Assembly: GCF_018446385.1 (NCBI RefSeq)
Contig: NC_055998.1
Location: 69,434,744-69,498,743 of the forward strand
Reading direction: 5' to 3'
Length of the DNA stretch: 64,000 nt
Origin: Zingiber officinale
Lineage: Eukaryota > Streptophyta > Magnoliopsida > Zingiberales > Zingiberaceae
This document shows positions 24,720-43,448 of the stretch, piece by piece (the stretch's first letter is position 1; the number at the start of each line of letters is the position of its first letter). The position numbers and the translations under genes were made by a program. The notes beneath the pieces were generated by a model, which did no database searches, was not told where the DNA came from, and was given only the letters and a program-made list of their open reading frames with translations.

Positions 24720-25523
24720 GAAACGAGAACAATTTTAGTATATATTTTTTAACTATTAGATCGCATATGCATCTCAAAAGTCAACTTCATTCACCCCTTT
24801 CATTAAATTCCAAACAAAAAAAAAATGAAAATATTGACCAAATACTAATGAACTATTTCTTCTGTAGCCCTGCTGTGATGCCTCTAGGTTTGCAAGACAT
24901 GTACCTAGATGTGCAACGTCAGAGCGCCTTCTTCATAATTTACCCTGACGAGTGATTAAAAAATAAAATAAAATAATCAATGAAACAGACGTAAAAATAG
25001 GACGAGCAGGTCATTCTATATGTTCATCTGCCATGAAAGAACCTCCTTTTGGTGAAAACTCCTATTCTGGGCAGTTTAGCTTTATATCCTAAGAAAGATG
25101 ATCCAAACGTAAAGAATTGTTTATGTAAAAACTGGACAATTATGAGTTTTACACACAACGCAAGGAATCCATATTACTAAGAAAAAAAGTTGTGCTTGCA
25201 CAATTAGTTGTACACGAGTAGTTTGATTTTGCATTACAGATATGGCACAAATTCAAAATTTAGGAAGTTAACATCTGTTCAGAGGTTAGTCCACACTAGA
25301 ACAGGAGTTTCTTGCATCAGCTTTAATCCCTCGTTACAAAAATAAAAGAATCCAAGATCAACTTCCTGTAACTGGATCTGTGAATTTACAGGTAGTCATG
25401 CCGATACCTCTATGCCACCCCTTTTATGTACAGAATGAGCGGAAAGTAGTAGATCTGCATGGCACAATAAGCTTTTTTATTGTTTGGGCATTAACATGAA
25501 AGTGGTTTGAGAGGTTCTTACCA
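24720..25523. other. convergent intergenic spacer
   Basis: About 0.8 kb of AT-rich DNA between the ends of the RING ligase (+) and the NDR kinase (-). It presumably holds both 3' UTRs. Nothing else is recognised. Confidence 0.6.
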
Positions 25524-30861
<5,338 letters not shown>

Positions 30862-31448
30862 CTCCGATTGCAATCAAAATAACTCCAAGGCTGTTATTCG
30901 CAGTCAGCAACTGAATCAAGAGATAGAAATATCTTCATCCACTCAGAAACTATTCCATCTCCATGTGCGAAATCACAATTCAAATCGAAGAACACCAAAT
31001 TGGAACTTAAAGTAAGCAGATTTTTAGACCGAAGAAAGAACCCCCAAATCCAAACTCTCCACTCCACAATCCAAAATAGAAATAAATGAGCAGAAAAAAT
31101 ATCATAATTTTCCTGTTAGTGTTATTCCATTCGAGAAAGGGAATAATGAAATCTCTGTACAAAGCAAACAAATCCCTAGCAATTTCTAGTTCCCCTTCCC
31201 TCAATGAACTCTAGAGGATGGCAAAGATCCAGAAAATGTCAGGAATTTTCTCCCAAGTTAACCATAATCCAAAATAAAAGACAGAAAAAAAGACAACTGC
31301 CAACGCCGAAATAAGAAACAGATACCGACCTAGATCTGCAAGTCGTCGACGGATTGGATTTCGCCCTTCCGAAACACGATGATTCGATCTCGACGGCAGC
31401 GTCGCATTGACTCTCCGCAACTAACACCTCCGCCTGCTTTCCTTCCAC

Positions 31449-32370
31449 TTTCCTACCACCACGGGATCATCTCACAAATATATTGCAGCCATTAATTGCT
31501 GCAACGCTTGATGAGAGATTAAGCCTTTTTTGCAAATGAGCCATTTGAATCTCTATATTTCCTTGAGAAAAATAAGAGAGAGACTTCAGAATCATTATAA
31601 TTTGAAGAGCCCTGGTGGAATTGTTCAGCTTTTTCAAATATTATAAGTCATCCTCTAAAATTATAAAAATTATACCTTGCTCCTTTGTTTGGATGTTTGA
31701 CCTCCTATGACAACTTGTTAATGCAACTTAATTTGATTTAAGACTTTATAAATTTGAATTAAAGTTAGATTTCATCACTTTACAATTTAAAGTCTCAGTT
31801 CAATATCTGTAACATTAGATGACTATAGAAGTAGAATGATAAATAAATTAAACCTTCATAAATAAATTTAATATTAAACAGCATGATGAATAATATTTAT
31901 TAATTATGTTCATGAATTAAATCTTTATCAACTTATTAAATAAATAAAATTTTAAAATAAATAAATTTATATTATTAAATTTAATAATTAATTTAAAATA
32001 TAAAAATTTTAAATAATTAAATAAGTTTAAATAAGCTCATAAAAACTAAGTAAAATTTATCAAATAAATTTAAATATCATAAAATTAGCTCAATTTATAA
32101 GAGTAAAAGGGAAGCGAGAAACACCACGCCCGATTTATTTGGTGGGCAAATCTGGATATCTAATATTCGAAAAAACAGCGGAGCCGATATCTCCCCTACA
32201 TCTCCAATAGAAGAGTGGGCAAAGTAGTACAACTTCCATAGCTCTCGAACATAAATTGTAATTTTTAAAACCATAGATAGTAAAAATGAAAAGGTCAGTC
32301 ATGCAAATATATTTAATGCCTATTTAACAGCGAAGACGTAATTTTGCTAACTAAGAGGGAGAAGTCTGCT
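31449..32370. other. intergenic, AT-rich
   Basis: It presumably contains the promoter of the NDR kinase on its right-hand (upstream) side. From 31,850 to 32,100 the sequence is almost pure A/T with repeated AATAAATTTA-like words. No gene or clear element is seen. Confidence 0.55.
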
Positions 32371-32399
32371 TAGTATCAGTTTATCTCAAATCACCAAAA

Positions 32400-33200
32400 C
32401 ACCCTTTCTTCCACTCCGAAAGGTACCAGGTTGTTCCCGTAAATCCGTGCAACTGCAAGGGCAGTTTTCTGCGCCTGTAGCGGAGGTAAAAGGGAGAAGA
32501 GTTGGAGACGGCAGAGGCGCCGCCCGGTGTTGCGCCGAAATGGCGGCGAAGACGCGTGCGGTGGGGCCAGGCCGCTGGCGAAGTTGTCAAACGCGTCGGT
32601 TCGGTTTTAGAAATGGTCGGCGTGCAAACCGGCTTGAAGCCTCTTTAGTTAATTAAAACCGGCCGGCATCAGGTAAGTCAGATCGTTCTTCGCACCCACC
32701 TTTCTTCTTCCTTGGTATTAAATCAGAATCGTAGGTTTATTTTTGATCGGTTCATGCCTTGTTATCTGTATCTGTTCATGATTGCTTATTAGGTCTTCCC
32801 TTCTCGTTGATTAATTACGTTGTGATGGATCAAGAAAGTCCTAAAAAATCTTTTCGGATGGGTCTAGTGGTTAGCGCATGAGATGTTAACATCATGAGAT
32901 CTGAGGTTCGAATCTCAGTAAAATCGAAATAAATACTTCCCTTATGTGTTAGTCACTATTCCAAAAATTAATAATCACTCGTGATTTATCTCCTCCGTGT
33001 TGACCTTAGGACGGATTGATGAAAACGTTGGAGGCGAACGTATTCGCCTTTTGCCACCAAAAAAACCCTAAAAGGTACTAGCTCTGCGTTCACTGATCTG
33101 TTGATTTGGATCGGCTGCACATGATCTGTTTGATTGCAGTGGAAAGGATTCTGTTGAGATTTGACCATCTGAAGAAACTGACAGTGAAAGATATTTGAGC
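32400..33200 (+). other. possible spliced short transcript or gene relic
   Basis: A GC-rich block (32,440-32,660) ends with a good donor (CATCAG|GTAAGTC near 32,670). A good acceptor (TTGATTGCAG near 33,140) is followed by a short protein-like frame, ERILLRFDHLKKLTVKDI. The intervening stretch contains a SINE. No long frame joins the parts and no family is recognised. It could be a non-coding transcript, a UTR or a relic. Confidence 0.25.
32847..33066 (+). mobile_element. tRNA-derived SINE
   Basis: The head has an A-box-like GTCTAGTGGTTAGCGCATG (32,862-32,880) and a B box GGTTCGAATCT (32,905-32,915), spaced as in tRNA-derived SINEs. A non-tRNA body follows, ending with an A-rich stretch near 33,060. 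The flanking direct repeat CCTAAAA (32,840-32,846 and 33,067-33,073) is consistent with target-primed insertion. It is about 220 bp. The family is not identified. Confidence 0.75.
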
Positions 33201-33686
33201 AACATACCTATGAACTTCTTTGATAGAGGCACTGTATATTCTCTTTAAGGTCTGAAGTGAATTGAGAATTCCTTCAGACTAATGTTTATGTTACTTCTTT
33301 GTGTTTCCATCTTTATAACTGTTATGATTTCATAAATTCATTTGTTCTTCCTGCAAACTCAACGTATCAAAATTCATTTTTTATCCCTGCAATCTCAACG
33401 ATTTCATATCTCGCAAGCCAAGCAATCATTATAACAAAGACTCAATTACCCCAAATCAGTGGCTAGTCTAACGGTTCATCAGAGCAAAATTTCACAAGTG
33501 AGCATGGCTTTAAACTAGCAGCCACCACTCCAGCTATTTTCTAAATAACAAGCTACATCGATTAGTTTAACCACATGGATTTAATCCTTTTCGACAAACG
33601 AGATGACTAGGCATCGAGATGAGGCCAGCCATTGCATTTGTGGAAACCAAAGCTAAGTTTTCCACACGAATTAAACACAGCTAGTT
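33200..33686. other. spacer and likely GHR1 3' UTR
   Basis: No gene is seen. It lies directly downstream of the GHR1 stop codon. Confidence 0.6.
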
Positions 33687-36600
33687 TCATATGGATGAGA
33701 GATCCTCGTACACAGACTTAATACCTGGTCGCTCAGAGAGAGGGCGAATACACCTCAATGCTATTCCGAGCATCTCCTTCATCCCCTTGAATGTGACTGG
33801 ATTTGACATTTCTGTTGCCATTGTCGGGTCAAAGCAATCAGATCCCCGCCCTTCTGCCACACGCAACCTTACCCAATCCGTCAGGTCAACTCCTCCTTCC
33901 TCGCCTGAGACCACATCTCCTGCACACCTGCCTGTTAATAGCTCCAAGAGAATCACGCCAAAGGCATAGACATCCGACTTAAAGGACAGGGACGGTTTCT
34001 TAGATGCTGCCAACTCAGGTGCCCGATAGCCCAGCACCCCTGCGTCAAGAACTTGCTCGACCGTGCCTGGTTGAGTCATCAAGCGATGGAGGCAGTAATC
34101 AGCAACGCGAGCATTGAGGTCGAGACCATCAAGTAATATGTTGGTGGCTTTGAGATTGCCATGAGGCGTGGCTCGGTCGAAATGGAGATAGTTCAGGCCA
34201 CGTGCAACATCAACAGCGATTTTGAGCCGCTGAGCCCAAGTCAGAGGGGGCCCTTTCCGCCCAGGTCGGTCTGAACCACAGAGACATGAAGCAAAGCGAA
34301 ACTTAATCCAGTTTTTTTAACAACCCCCAAGGATTAAAACTATTTTTGTAACATGAAAACAAGTGCACCCATTAAACTAACATCTTTTTACAAACAAAAA
34401 CATATACAAAAGGAAAGCTCAACAAGCAGTATCCAAAGTGAGAGTAGGCGTACCGTACAGAAAGCTAGCAAGGCTTCCCGGTGCAACATAATCCGACAAG
34501 AGAAGTTTCTCGTGTTGGGTAGGCCCCCAATAGTATCCTCGCAAACCGACTACATTTGGATGTCTGATGTTTGCGAATTTCTTTGCCTCTTTAGCAAATT
34601 CCTTTTTCTGCTTTGCTACTCCTTCCCTGAGCCATTTCACTGTCAAGAAAACTCCATTGTCTAAGGTTGCTCTATAAGAAGTTCCATGACTGCTCCTTCC
34701 CAACACTTCTGCAGGTGCCCTAGATAACTCCTCTGGAGTTAGCATTATTGTTTCATCCAGGAAATGTAAATCGCCTGCCAACCTATCTGGCGAGCGTACG
34801 TCAAGTCTTCCAAGATTTTCTTGAGCATACATGTCGCTGGAATCTGGTGACCAGGAAAATCGACTTTTCCTAGATGGTGAAAATCCAGTAACAGCAGCCA
34901 TTTTTTCATCTGGATCAAGTATCTCTGATGAAGAACCTTTTCGGGTAGCAATGAGATCATCAGCTGATATCACCAATGACCCGCCAGATTCTCTGCTCTT
35001 GCTTCCAGTGGTTTCTGGAAAGCTTTGCCTATGAAGATTCTTGTCAGAAACCTTGTCTGATCCAGACCCTCTGGAAGCTCTCCTACATCGCATGATGATA
35101 CATAAGAGGATCAGAATAACTGTAGCCATTACACAAGCAGCAATAATTCCAACAATGACAAAAGTCTTCACTGATTTTTGCCCATGATTCTCCGATGTAG
35201 AACTACCAGATCCAGATGGACCACTTGGAAACTCTAATCTGGAATTACCTGGGTGGAAAGATGACTCAGGGAACTTTCTAAGATTATCTGAAACGATTCC
35301 CGATAGATCATTGTATGAACAATTGAAGTACACAAGTGTATCAGGCAGCGACGATGGCAAAGAACCAGAGAAATGGTTAAGGGAGATATCAAGAGAAGTA
35401 AGGGAAGAGAGTTTTGTGAGAGCAGGTGGTAATGCACCAGAAAAATTGTTTGCAGAAATATCCAGGATTTGGAGTGTAGTCAAAGATCCAAGGCTTTGAG
35501 GAAAAGAACCAGCAAACCTGTTTGCAGATATATCAAGCACACGAAGATTGGACTGGTTGGAAAAAGATGGCGACAAAGTGATATTACCCAAAAGCATGTT
35601 GTTCTGGAGATGAAGCTCTTGCAACGTGGAGGAGCTTAATAGGTCATCTAGAATAGGGCCACTGAGCTGATTGAAACTGAGATCTAACACAGAAAGCTTT
35701 GGATAGTGAACTAGAACAGCAGGGAGAGCATCTGTCAGAGAATTATGAGATACGTTAAGATAACCAAGTAGCAAAAACTGAGAGGTTACATCGGGTATGC
35801 GCCCAGTCAGTTGATTTCCGCTGAGGTCAATATACTCAAGATCATTTCCCCACTTTGCAACCAATGATAAATTGCCAGTAAACTGATTATGAGAGAGATC
35901 AAGCACCGAACAGGATCCTTGCACCACCGGAAGTTCACCGGAAAGAGCATTAGAAGAAAGATTGAGCATTTGCAAACTTGTTGAGGTGATCATATTAATG
36001 TGCCCTGCCAGACAGAAAACCAACTTGTTAAGAAATGAAACATCAATAATCGTGTGAACCTTAATGAAGCTTCGAGATGAGGGAAGAGTGAAATGTTCCA
36101 AACTGCTAAAACAAGAAACTAATAGGATTATACCGATAGAAATATCCTTCAGATTTTTGTTAAGAGTCTAAACCATGACTCAAATAAAAAATGGATAAAT
36201 GGATAGCTTTGGAGCAAATAGCATTCTGTAAGTAAAAAAAAATGCAATGCACAAAAGCCTTGAATATCGATGTGCTGGCCAATGGTTTGCCAGACTTGTC
36301 TTTTTAAACTGGTGAGTGCATGCTTGATCAAAGTAAAACATGCTACTTCAACTATTGAATATACCATCAACCTCCAATTGAATTGTCACGTAGTATTAGC
36401 AAGCAAACAAAGGAGAATCAACACATTGTGTATGTATGTTCAAGTCAATAGAAAGATCAACTTAGAAGGAATAAAAAAGTATGTAATAGCTAAACATATC
36501 CAAGTCAACCTCATTGAACAAGAGCAGACAAATATTTTCATTCTCAAAAAAGAATAGTCTTCTATAGCACAAATATCGCACACATGAATTGATTTTATAG

Positions 36601-37749
36601 ACAGAATGGTAAAATATCATAGAAAATCAAATAAGTTCCATAGGTAGCACAGGAGAAATAGATCTCATTAAAAAATAGCCACAGACCTGTTAGCTTGTTT
36701 GCACTCAAATCCAATTCGCGTAAAACCAGAGAGTCGCCTTTGAGAAGTCCACCAGGTAGGAAACCGCTAAATCCATTGTTCCCTAGCCTCAGAACCTCGA
36801 GATCGTATACATAATTAAACCCAGGCAGCTCACCACTTAACTGATTGTAACTTAAATCCAACACCTTCAAGCTCCCAAAAGTAGAAATCCCAACTCCAAT
36901 CAGTGAGCCAGTCAATTTGTTGTTGCTGAGATGCAAATACTTGATAGTCTCTGAGATATCCGACAAGGATTTCAACTCCCTTGGGGTGGACGTAAGCAAA
37001 TTCCCACTGAAATCAACATGGACAACACTAGATGATTGCATAAGAAAGTTCCAATCAACGCTACCATCTAGCTGGTTCCAGCTAATATCAACAGACTCCA
37101 GAGTCGAAATCAGTTCCAACCCAGATGGAATGCTTTTGCTAAAAGCATTGTAGGACAGATTCAAAGCGACCAAGTTCCTGAGATCAGTCAGAGATGCAGG
37201 CAAGGGACCAGAAAGAGAATTCTGGCTCAAATCAAGCGACTTGATTGAAGCAAGTCCGCCAATGGAATCAGGCAAAGACCCTGTGAAGTCGTTCCCCGCC
37301 AAGGACAAGTTCTGCAAGCTGTGAAGTTTTCCAAAACTCGAAGGCAACTCGCCCGAGAAGGCATTGTTGGAAATGTCAAGATACTCCAAGTTCTTCAATT
37401 CGGAGATGCTGTCGGGCATGCTCCCAGAAAGGTTATTATTAGCCATGGAGAGCTTCAAAAGCATGGTGAGGTTAGCAAAGACAGATAGATCTGCGTAGCC
37501 AGAAATGCCATGGTTATCAAGGACAACACCGGCGACATTCCCACCATTACAAACGATGCCGTTCCAGGACGCAGGGCAGCCATTGAAGTCGATGGACTCC
37601 TCATTCCAGGAGCCGTCGATGTATCCAGTAGGATCGCGTGTTATCCCTTTCTTGAACGCCAGAAGTGCCAAGATATCCGGTGAAGGGAGTTGCCCTAAGC
37701 AAGGGATGGCAAGGAGAAGGAACACAGAGATTCTTGTAAGCAGATCCAT
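33687..37749 (-). CDS. GHR1: LRR receptor pseudokinase GHR1
   Basis: Three coding exons (37,749-36,687; 36,004-34,454; 34,270-33,687) give 1,065 residues, close to the roughly 1,050 of Arabidopsis GHR1. A signal peptide ends near GQLPS. An N-terminal LRR cap (FNGCPASWNGIVCNGGN) is followed by about 20 LRRs, a membrane segment near 640-663 (IVGIIAACVMATVILILL), a juxtamembrane region with RKGSSSEILDPDEK and SPDRLAGDLHFLD, and a C-terminal kinase-like domain. The catalytic signatures are degenerate: HGNLKATN in place of HRDxKxxN and ADYCLHRL in place of DFG. This matches the family, known to act without catalysis. By family knowledge GHR1 sits in the guard-cell plasma membrane and links peroxide and ABA signals to the SLAC1 anion channel for stomatal closure. 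The start was chosen at MDLLTRIS because it gives the signal peptide; the frame stays open upstream. Confidence 0.95.
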
Positions 37750-38070
37750 TCCTCTTCTACCGATGCTAGAACTCAAACAGCACGAAGAATAGTAAAGAAG
37801 AACTTGTAAAACCCTAACTGCTGCTGCTTCACCAAAGGTGATCTGCGCTGTCTCCGCTCGATACAGCAGACGAGATCCAACATCCACCACAGAAGCACGC
37901 TCCTCCGAGAGCGACTAGATCATAGCAAAGACAGCTTTTGCAAAGATTCGAGTCACGAGCAGTAAAGATGGCGACTTTCAGAGGAAAACAAAGACGTTAC
38001 CAGCCAGAAAAGGCGAAGAACTCCACTTTTTTTCCACCACGAGGAGGAATGGGGGGGCACATTGAAAGCC

Positions 38071-38148
38071 CTAACAACTCCACCACCGTGAAGGGGCCAA
38101 AATCATAGAAAAGCTTCCGCATTTCGCAGCAATCATGGCGCGGGCCAT
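38071..38148 (-). CDS. possible uORF in the GHR1 leader
   Basis: A 25-residue frame (MARAMIAAKCGSF...) lies about 0.32 kb upstream of the GHR1 start. It begins just after a good acceptor (CCTGCAG near 38,158) that suggests a spliced 5' leader. Whether it is in the mRNA or translated is unknown. Confidence 0.25.
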   Translation of the reverse strand: MARAMIAAKCGSFSMILAPSRWWSC

Positions 38149-38429
38149 CTACGCTAACTGCAGGAATAACAAAAACCCGCCGACTTAGGTAAAAATCCAG
38201 AGGAAAAAAAAATAACGGAAGAAGAATAGAGGAAGCAGGAAGGAAGCCGAGGTGGAGAAAGAACCCTAACCCTAGAATGGCGGAGCGGCTGGCCTGCTCG
38301 CTGGAGAGGAGTGTACTGAGCTGAGGTGGTCGCTGTGTGCGTCCGTGGAGCATTTTTGTTGTCGTTGTTTTTTATGGGTAGTGTGCATATTACCCGCCAA
38401 AAAGGATACACGCGCCTCGCGGACGCCAA

Positions 38430-39172
38430 GCGCCTATAAAATCCAATTGAGTAATTAAGGCAGTAGATGTGCTGGAAGCCACATGCTGCTATTACTCTTG
38501 CGACGAGGAGAGATAGTGGACGGAGGTTTTTCAGTTTAACGGAACAAGCGGGTCAATTCCAAATGACACTGACTTCCTCCCCATCACTCATCATGCCCCG
38601 CTGGGTTTAGCTAGGTCAATTCTAGATACTTAAAAATAAAAAAACATTTTTCATTTTATAAATATATGTTCAGTTTTTTAAATATTTTTAATATTCATTA
38701 CTTTATTTTAAAATAATAATTACATAAGACAGTAAACTTGCTAAATTTAACGTTAGTCAATTTTTAAAATTAATTAAACTATTAAAATAATTATTCAAGT
38801 TTGATTTTATTTTTTTTATAAATATGAATTTGATTTATTTATATGTTATTATGTTCTTAATTTCAATTTATTTCAAAATTTTATATTTTTAAATTTATTT
38901 AGTTTACTATTGAGTTTAATATTATAAATTTATTTATTTTATTTTAAAATTTTTATATATTTATAAATATAATAAGAGACTTATTGATGATATAATTCAT
39001 AAATTTTTATTTATGAATATTACTAAATTGAATATAAATATATTTGAATTTTCTATTTAATTAATATTATACATATTAAATAAATAAATTTTTATTAAAA
39101 TCAAACATTAAATTTATTTATGAAATATTCAATTCATTTATCGCCATATAAATACCTAGGCCAAATTCTAGG
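38430..39172. other. AT-rich intergenic
   Basis: Beyond about 38,620 the DNA is almost pure A/T with repeated AAATTTATTTA-like words. No gene or element border is found. Confidence 0.6.
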
Positions 39173-39355
39173 TGTGTATGAGCATTACAAATTATTAAGA
39201 TCATGCCAAAACAAATGAAAAGAATACTAAGAAATCAAAGAGTAAGAAGAATTGAGAGAGGAAAAAAGATGATAAAAAATACTTTAATTTGACAATGTGT
39301 CTACTCTATGAAATGGTAAAAACCCTCTATTAGAATTAGGTTTAGAATTACAATA

Positions 39356-39402
<47 letters not shown>

Positions 39403-39775
39403 CAAGTCATGCGTGGTATTTTGGACTAAAAATACCAAGTAAACCAAAAAAAACTCTAAACTCCCGGTGCCTCCAACACGGGGCACGCCCATACTAATGC
39501 CTCCAGCATAGGGCAAGGCCAGGTCATGTTCTTGGGCATGCTCATACCATAAGCATGCACCAACTTTCCCAAAATGGGGCACGACCATGCCGTACCATGG
39601 GCGTGCCCGTTCCCTCATATTTGGACACAGTTATGCCCATGCAAACAGACCTGAACACTGCCAGGTCATGTTCGATGGCACGATCGTACCCCGTACCTCA
39701 TAAGCAGGCACAACCTAGTTGTACTTTCAAGCACAGTTGTGCCCCATGATGGTCAAATATGAGTTATCCCTAACA
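39173..39775 (-). repeat. probable 3' LTR of a second copia element
   Basis: Read on the minus strand, a purine-rich AAGGTAGAGAT precedes TGTTAGGGATAACTC, the expected polypurine tract and LTR start. The left limit (TGTGTATG on plus) is a guess. A (TA)n run lies at 39,362-39,399. The part at 39,480-39,740 repeats GGCACGACCATG-like words, a decayed cousin of the CACGGCCGTG arrays. Confidence 0.5.
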
Positions 39776-41402
39776 ATCTCTACCTTGGTGAGTATTCACT
39801 CCTTTGGATAATTATGAGCATCTGAGAAGAACTCCTCCTGGAACGCTAAGTATGGGTTGCATCTCTCTAGCAACTAGAGAAATGAATCAAGTTCAAGCAA
39901 TGGTTGAACTTTTTCGTGGCAATTGGCTTTGCCAATATATCTACATCATTTTTAGAAGTGTGGGCTTTCTCAAGTAGCATTTTAACAGAAGAAATCAACT
40001 CCTTGATCTTGTGAAATCTCACATCAATGTGCTTGATCCTCATATGATAGACTTGATTCTTCACCAAATAGATAACACTCTATCTATCCAATGCAACTTA
40101 ACTCTACCTTGTTGAACACTCAGTTTTCTGACCAACTGTGTAAGCCAGAAACTTCTTTGGCTAGTTCAGGTATTACCATGTACTCTAATTCAGTAGTAGA
40201 CAATACAACTATGGGTTGTATCATGGACTTTCAATAAATAGGCCCCCACGGGTTGGCACAGTTGGTACTTGCATGGGTGATTTCTTCAATAAGTCTTGGG
40301 GTCAATTCTCAACGGATGCAAAATATCTCGCTTGGTACCTGACCTTCTGATGCAAAGGGCCACTATCCTAAGGCAAATGCCCACCCCCCACCCCCCCCGC
40401 GCCCGTGCGCGCCGTAATTTACCCCTTTCTAGATAGTGTGGGGCTGCCCTAGAGGGGTCGCTAAGGTGACGACTTAACTTTTGCTTCAATGGACTTCCAA
40501 CAACTAAGTCCTCCTACCATAGTGAACATATAACCTATAGTAGACCTTCTGTCATTCATATCTCTTGCATAATCTTTATCCATATATTTTGTAAATGAAG
40601 GATCACCCTATTGTCTAATAAACTCAATGTCATAATCTATAGTAATCCTCAAGTATCTAAAAATCCACTTGACCACATTCTAATATTGTCAACTAAGCTT
40701 TGAAAGAAATTTGATCACCATCTAACATCTTACACCAAATCAAGTCTTATACAAATCATGGGATATATCTGACAACCAACTGACATAGGGAACCTTTGAC
40801 ATGTCTTGGATATTTTCATTAGTCCTTGGGCATTATTTAAGAGATAATTTGAAATGATGCGCCAAAGGTGTACTTACAGACTTCGCATTCTCCATGTTAA
40901 ATTTGTTCAACACATTCTTAACATAGCTCTGCTGAGATAGTTATAATCTCCAAGAGACCTGGTCTCTATGTATATTCATCCCAAGAATCTTTCTGGTCAC
41001 GCCCAAATCCTTCATGTAAAATTTCCTGCTCAATAGTATCTTTAATTTATTAATCTCAATCATACTCTTCGTAACAATCAACATATTATCAACATAAAAT
41101 AGCAAGAAGATAAGTGAATCATCGTCAAGGTTCTTCACATAAATACAATAATCATACTCACATCTCATGTATATATTCTGAACTATGTCATAGTTAAAAT
41201 GCTTCTACCATTGTCTTAGAAATTGCTTTAGCTCATAAAGTAACTTCTTCAATTTACAAACTAAGTGCTCCTGCTTGGGCTGACTAAAACCTTGTGGTTG
41301 TGACATGTAAATTTGCTCCTTCAAGTCACCATGAAGAAAGTCTGTCTTCACATTCATTTGCTTAAACTGCAAATCATGATGTGATACCAAGATCAACATC
41401 GC
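39776..41402 (-). pseudogene. copia RNase H and reverse transcriptase remains
   Basis: Minus-strand stretches show copia RT (QMNVKTDFLHGDLKEQIYM at about 41,300-41,360; LLFYVDNMLIV at about 41,060-41,110; FYMKDLGVTRKILGM) and RNase H remains down to about 39,870. The element is a broken fossil. It is cut at 41,403 by an LTR insertion and its other part would lie beyond the window. Confidence 0.85.
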
Positions 41403-42359
41403 TGTTACAAACTGTAAATGCAGGGTTACATCGTCAGTAATATAAAAGATTATCGTACCCACAGGGACTGGTTACAATCACTAGTGACCTCTCACGTAGA
41501 ATTAGCTAAACAATTGACAGTAACAAGTTACGTGCTAAGTAAAAGAAACAAGTGGCAAAAGGCGAAATCGTTAACCCCCAACGCCCCCGCCGCACCCAAC
41601 CTCAGGCCATCACGAGGGTGATAAATCACGACAGTTGAGAGGGCAAGTGGTGGTGGGGTGAGTTGCACAGGGTCTGGGAATTTATGCCCCGACAGCCCTA
41701 CGGTTCGACCCTGCGACCTCATGTGGCAAGCATGTCACCACTTACCATCTCGGATGACCCGTGGGGTCTCACTAAGTATGAAACAAGATTGAGAATAAGA
41801 AAGAGAGAGAACGTTACTTTGGGGAGATGTTTTAGGAGTTCAATTTCATTGTGATCTGTATCAATGTATCATGGTTCACCAATTATCTATCCTTAATTCA
41901 CATGCACTTATAGGAAGTTAAATTCATTACTGACTCTCCCCTGTAGTGATCAAGCCGGCATGATATTTAGATCAATATCCCTTGCTATGGACTAGGAATG
42001 ATTCCTACAAAGTCTGGTAACGGGTTACCCCTGTCACTAGAGCCCCTTAGTCATAAATCATAATAAGCACTCATACTCAATACCATTAGAGATAAAGATA
42101 ACAATTACGTGCAATTTCCTACTTCTTGGTGGAGAAATTGCTTCTCCTTGCAAGATCATACCCTAGATGTCTGTTAACAGGTTAGCCTGCCACTAGGTCC
42201 ATTCGGTCATACAATCTAGGACATTCCCCCTATAAGATCAACAATCTAATACAACCATTCAATCAAGTATGAGAAATAAGATCAAACACAATGCATATAC
42301 ATAAAATCAAATAGATACAAAGTATGATAATGTCATCTAGATAGGAAATTGGTATATCC

Positions 42360-43386
42360 TGTTGGTGCAATCGACCTAAGTTTGATCGATACGATCATGA
42401 TTTTGATGTATGTGCCAAAGAGTTTAAGTAGTTAGGCTTTCATATTGTTTTGATATGTGGTTGAGTCATGCAGGACTTGGTGAAACACACATAAGGAGTT
42501 TGGTGCGGTTAAGCTTAGAAAGCTCATCCTATGTCTCGGGTCCATGAGATCGGTGAAGGATGGTGCATCCGAGGGACCGCGGACGAGGAGCAACGAAGTG
42601 AAGCCGAAGGAAGCGGACTTCAAGGCAACGTGAAGGATGGCACGGAGAGGAGACGCGGGTTCGGATGCATTTGAGGGACGAAGGCCAAGGAAGAGGGCTT
42701 CAAGGGAGACTCTAGAGAGGATGAGTGTGTGTGTGTAACCGGGATCAGTCAACTGTTGGAAGTCGCAGTCGACTATACAGTCGACTGGGAGCGAACAGAA
42801 GCATTCTGTTCGCTCAGCCAGCAGTGACCAGTCAACTGGTACTTTTATCAGTCAACTGGTAAGTAACCGTTGGCACTGTGAAGTAGCCATTGGCTACCTC
42901 CAACGGTAGCACCAGTCGACTGATGGAAGTACCAGTCGACTGGTGCCGAGATGAGCTAATTTGTTAATCAACTCTCTCATCTTATTTATAGGAAGCTTTA
43001 GGGCATGAAGTAGGTTACTCATGCTTGTTGAATAACTCATAAGTCTTTGCCCAAAGCTTCCAAGTCCACTCTTCCTCTCCAAACCTAAGTTCCATCTTGT
43101 AAGAGGAAGAGAGATTTATGAGAGGTTGTACTCCATCGAGAAGGAGTAAGATCTAGTCAGAGATTGTCGGGGACTGATCCACCGAAGGATCAAGGGTTCG
43201 TCCGCCTCTAGGACATACCATGGAATAGGCAATCTCCAAACCACGTAAAGGATTTGTGTTCCTTCCTATTTGTTTTCATTGTTTTGGATATTCTCCTTGC
43301 ACACTAACATCTTGTAGAGAAGCGATTGAAATTGGGGGTGACCTAGCTATCCATCCCTCCTTCTAGCCAGCCACTGATTACCTACA
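42360..43386 (+). repeat. 5' LTR of the gag-only element
   Basis: This 1,027-bp LTR matches 46,021-47,088. It holds several copies of the palindrome CAGTCGACTG and its variant CAGTCAACTGG at 42,740-42,945, just upstream of a TTATTTATAGG box near 42,983. Confidence 0.92.
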
Positions 43387-43448
43387 AATGGTATCAGAGC
43401 GAGGACGCCTTTCAATGGACTAATCGCCGAGAAAAGTACTTCATCAAA

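Noticed and set aside
24149-24777. Long alternative frames over the RING ligase exon 2
   Set aside because: They are shadows of a GC-rich exon. The frame with coiled coil and RING motifs is clearly the real one.
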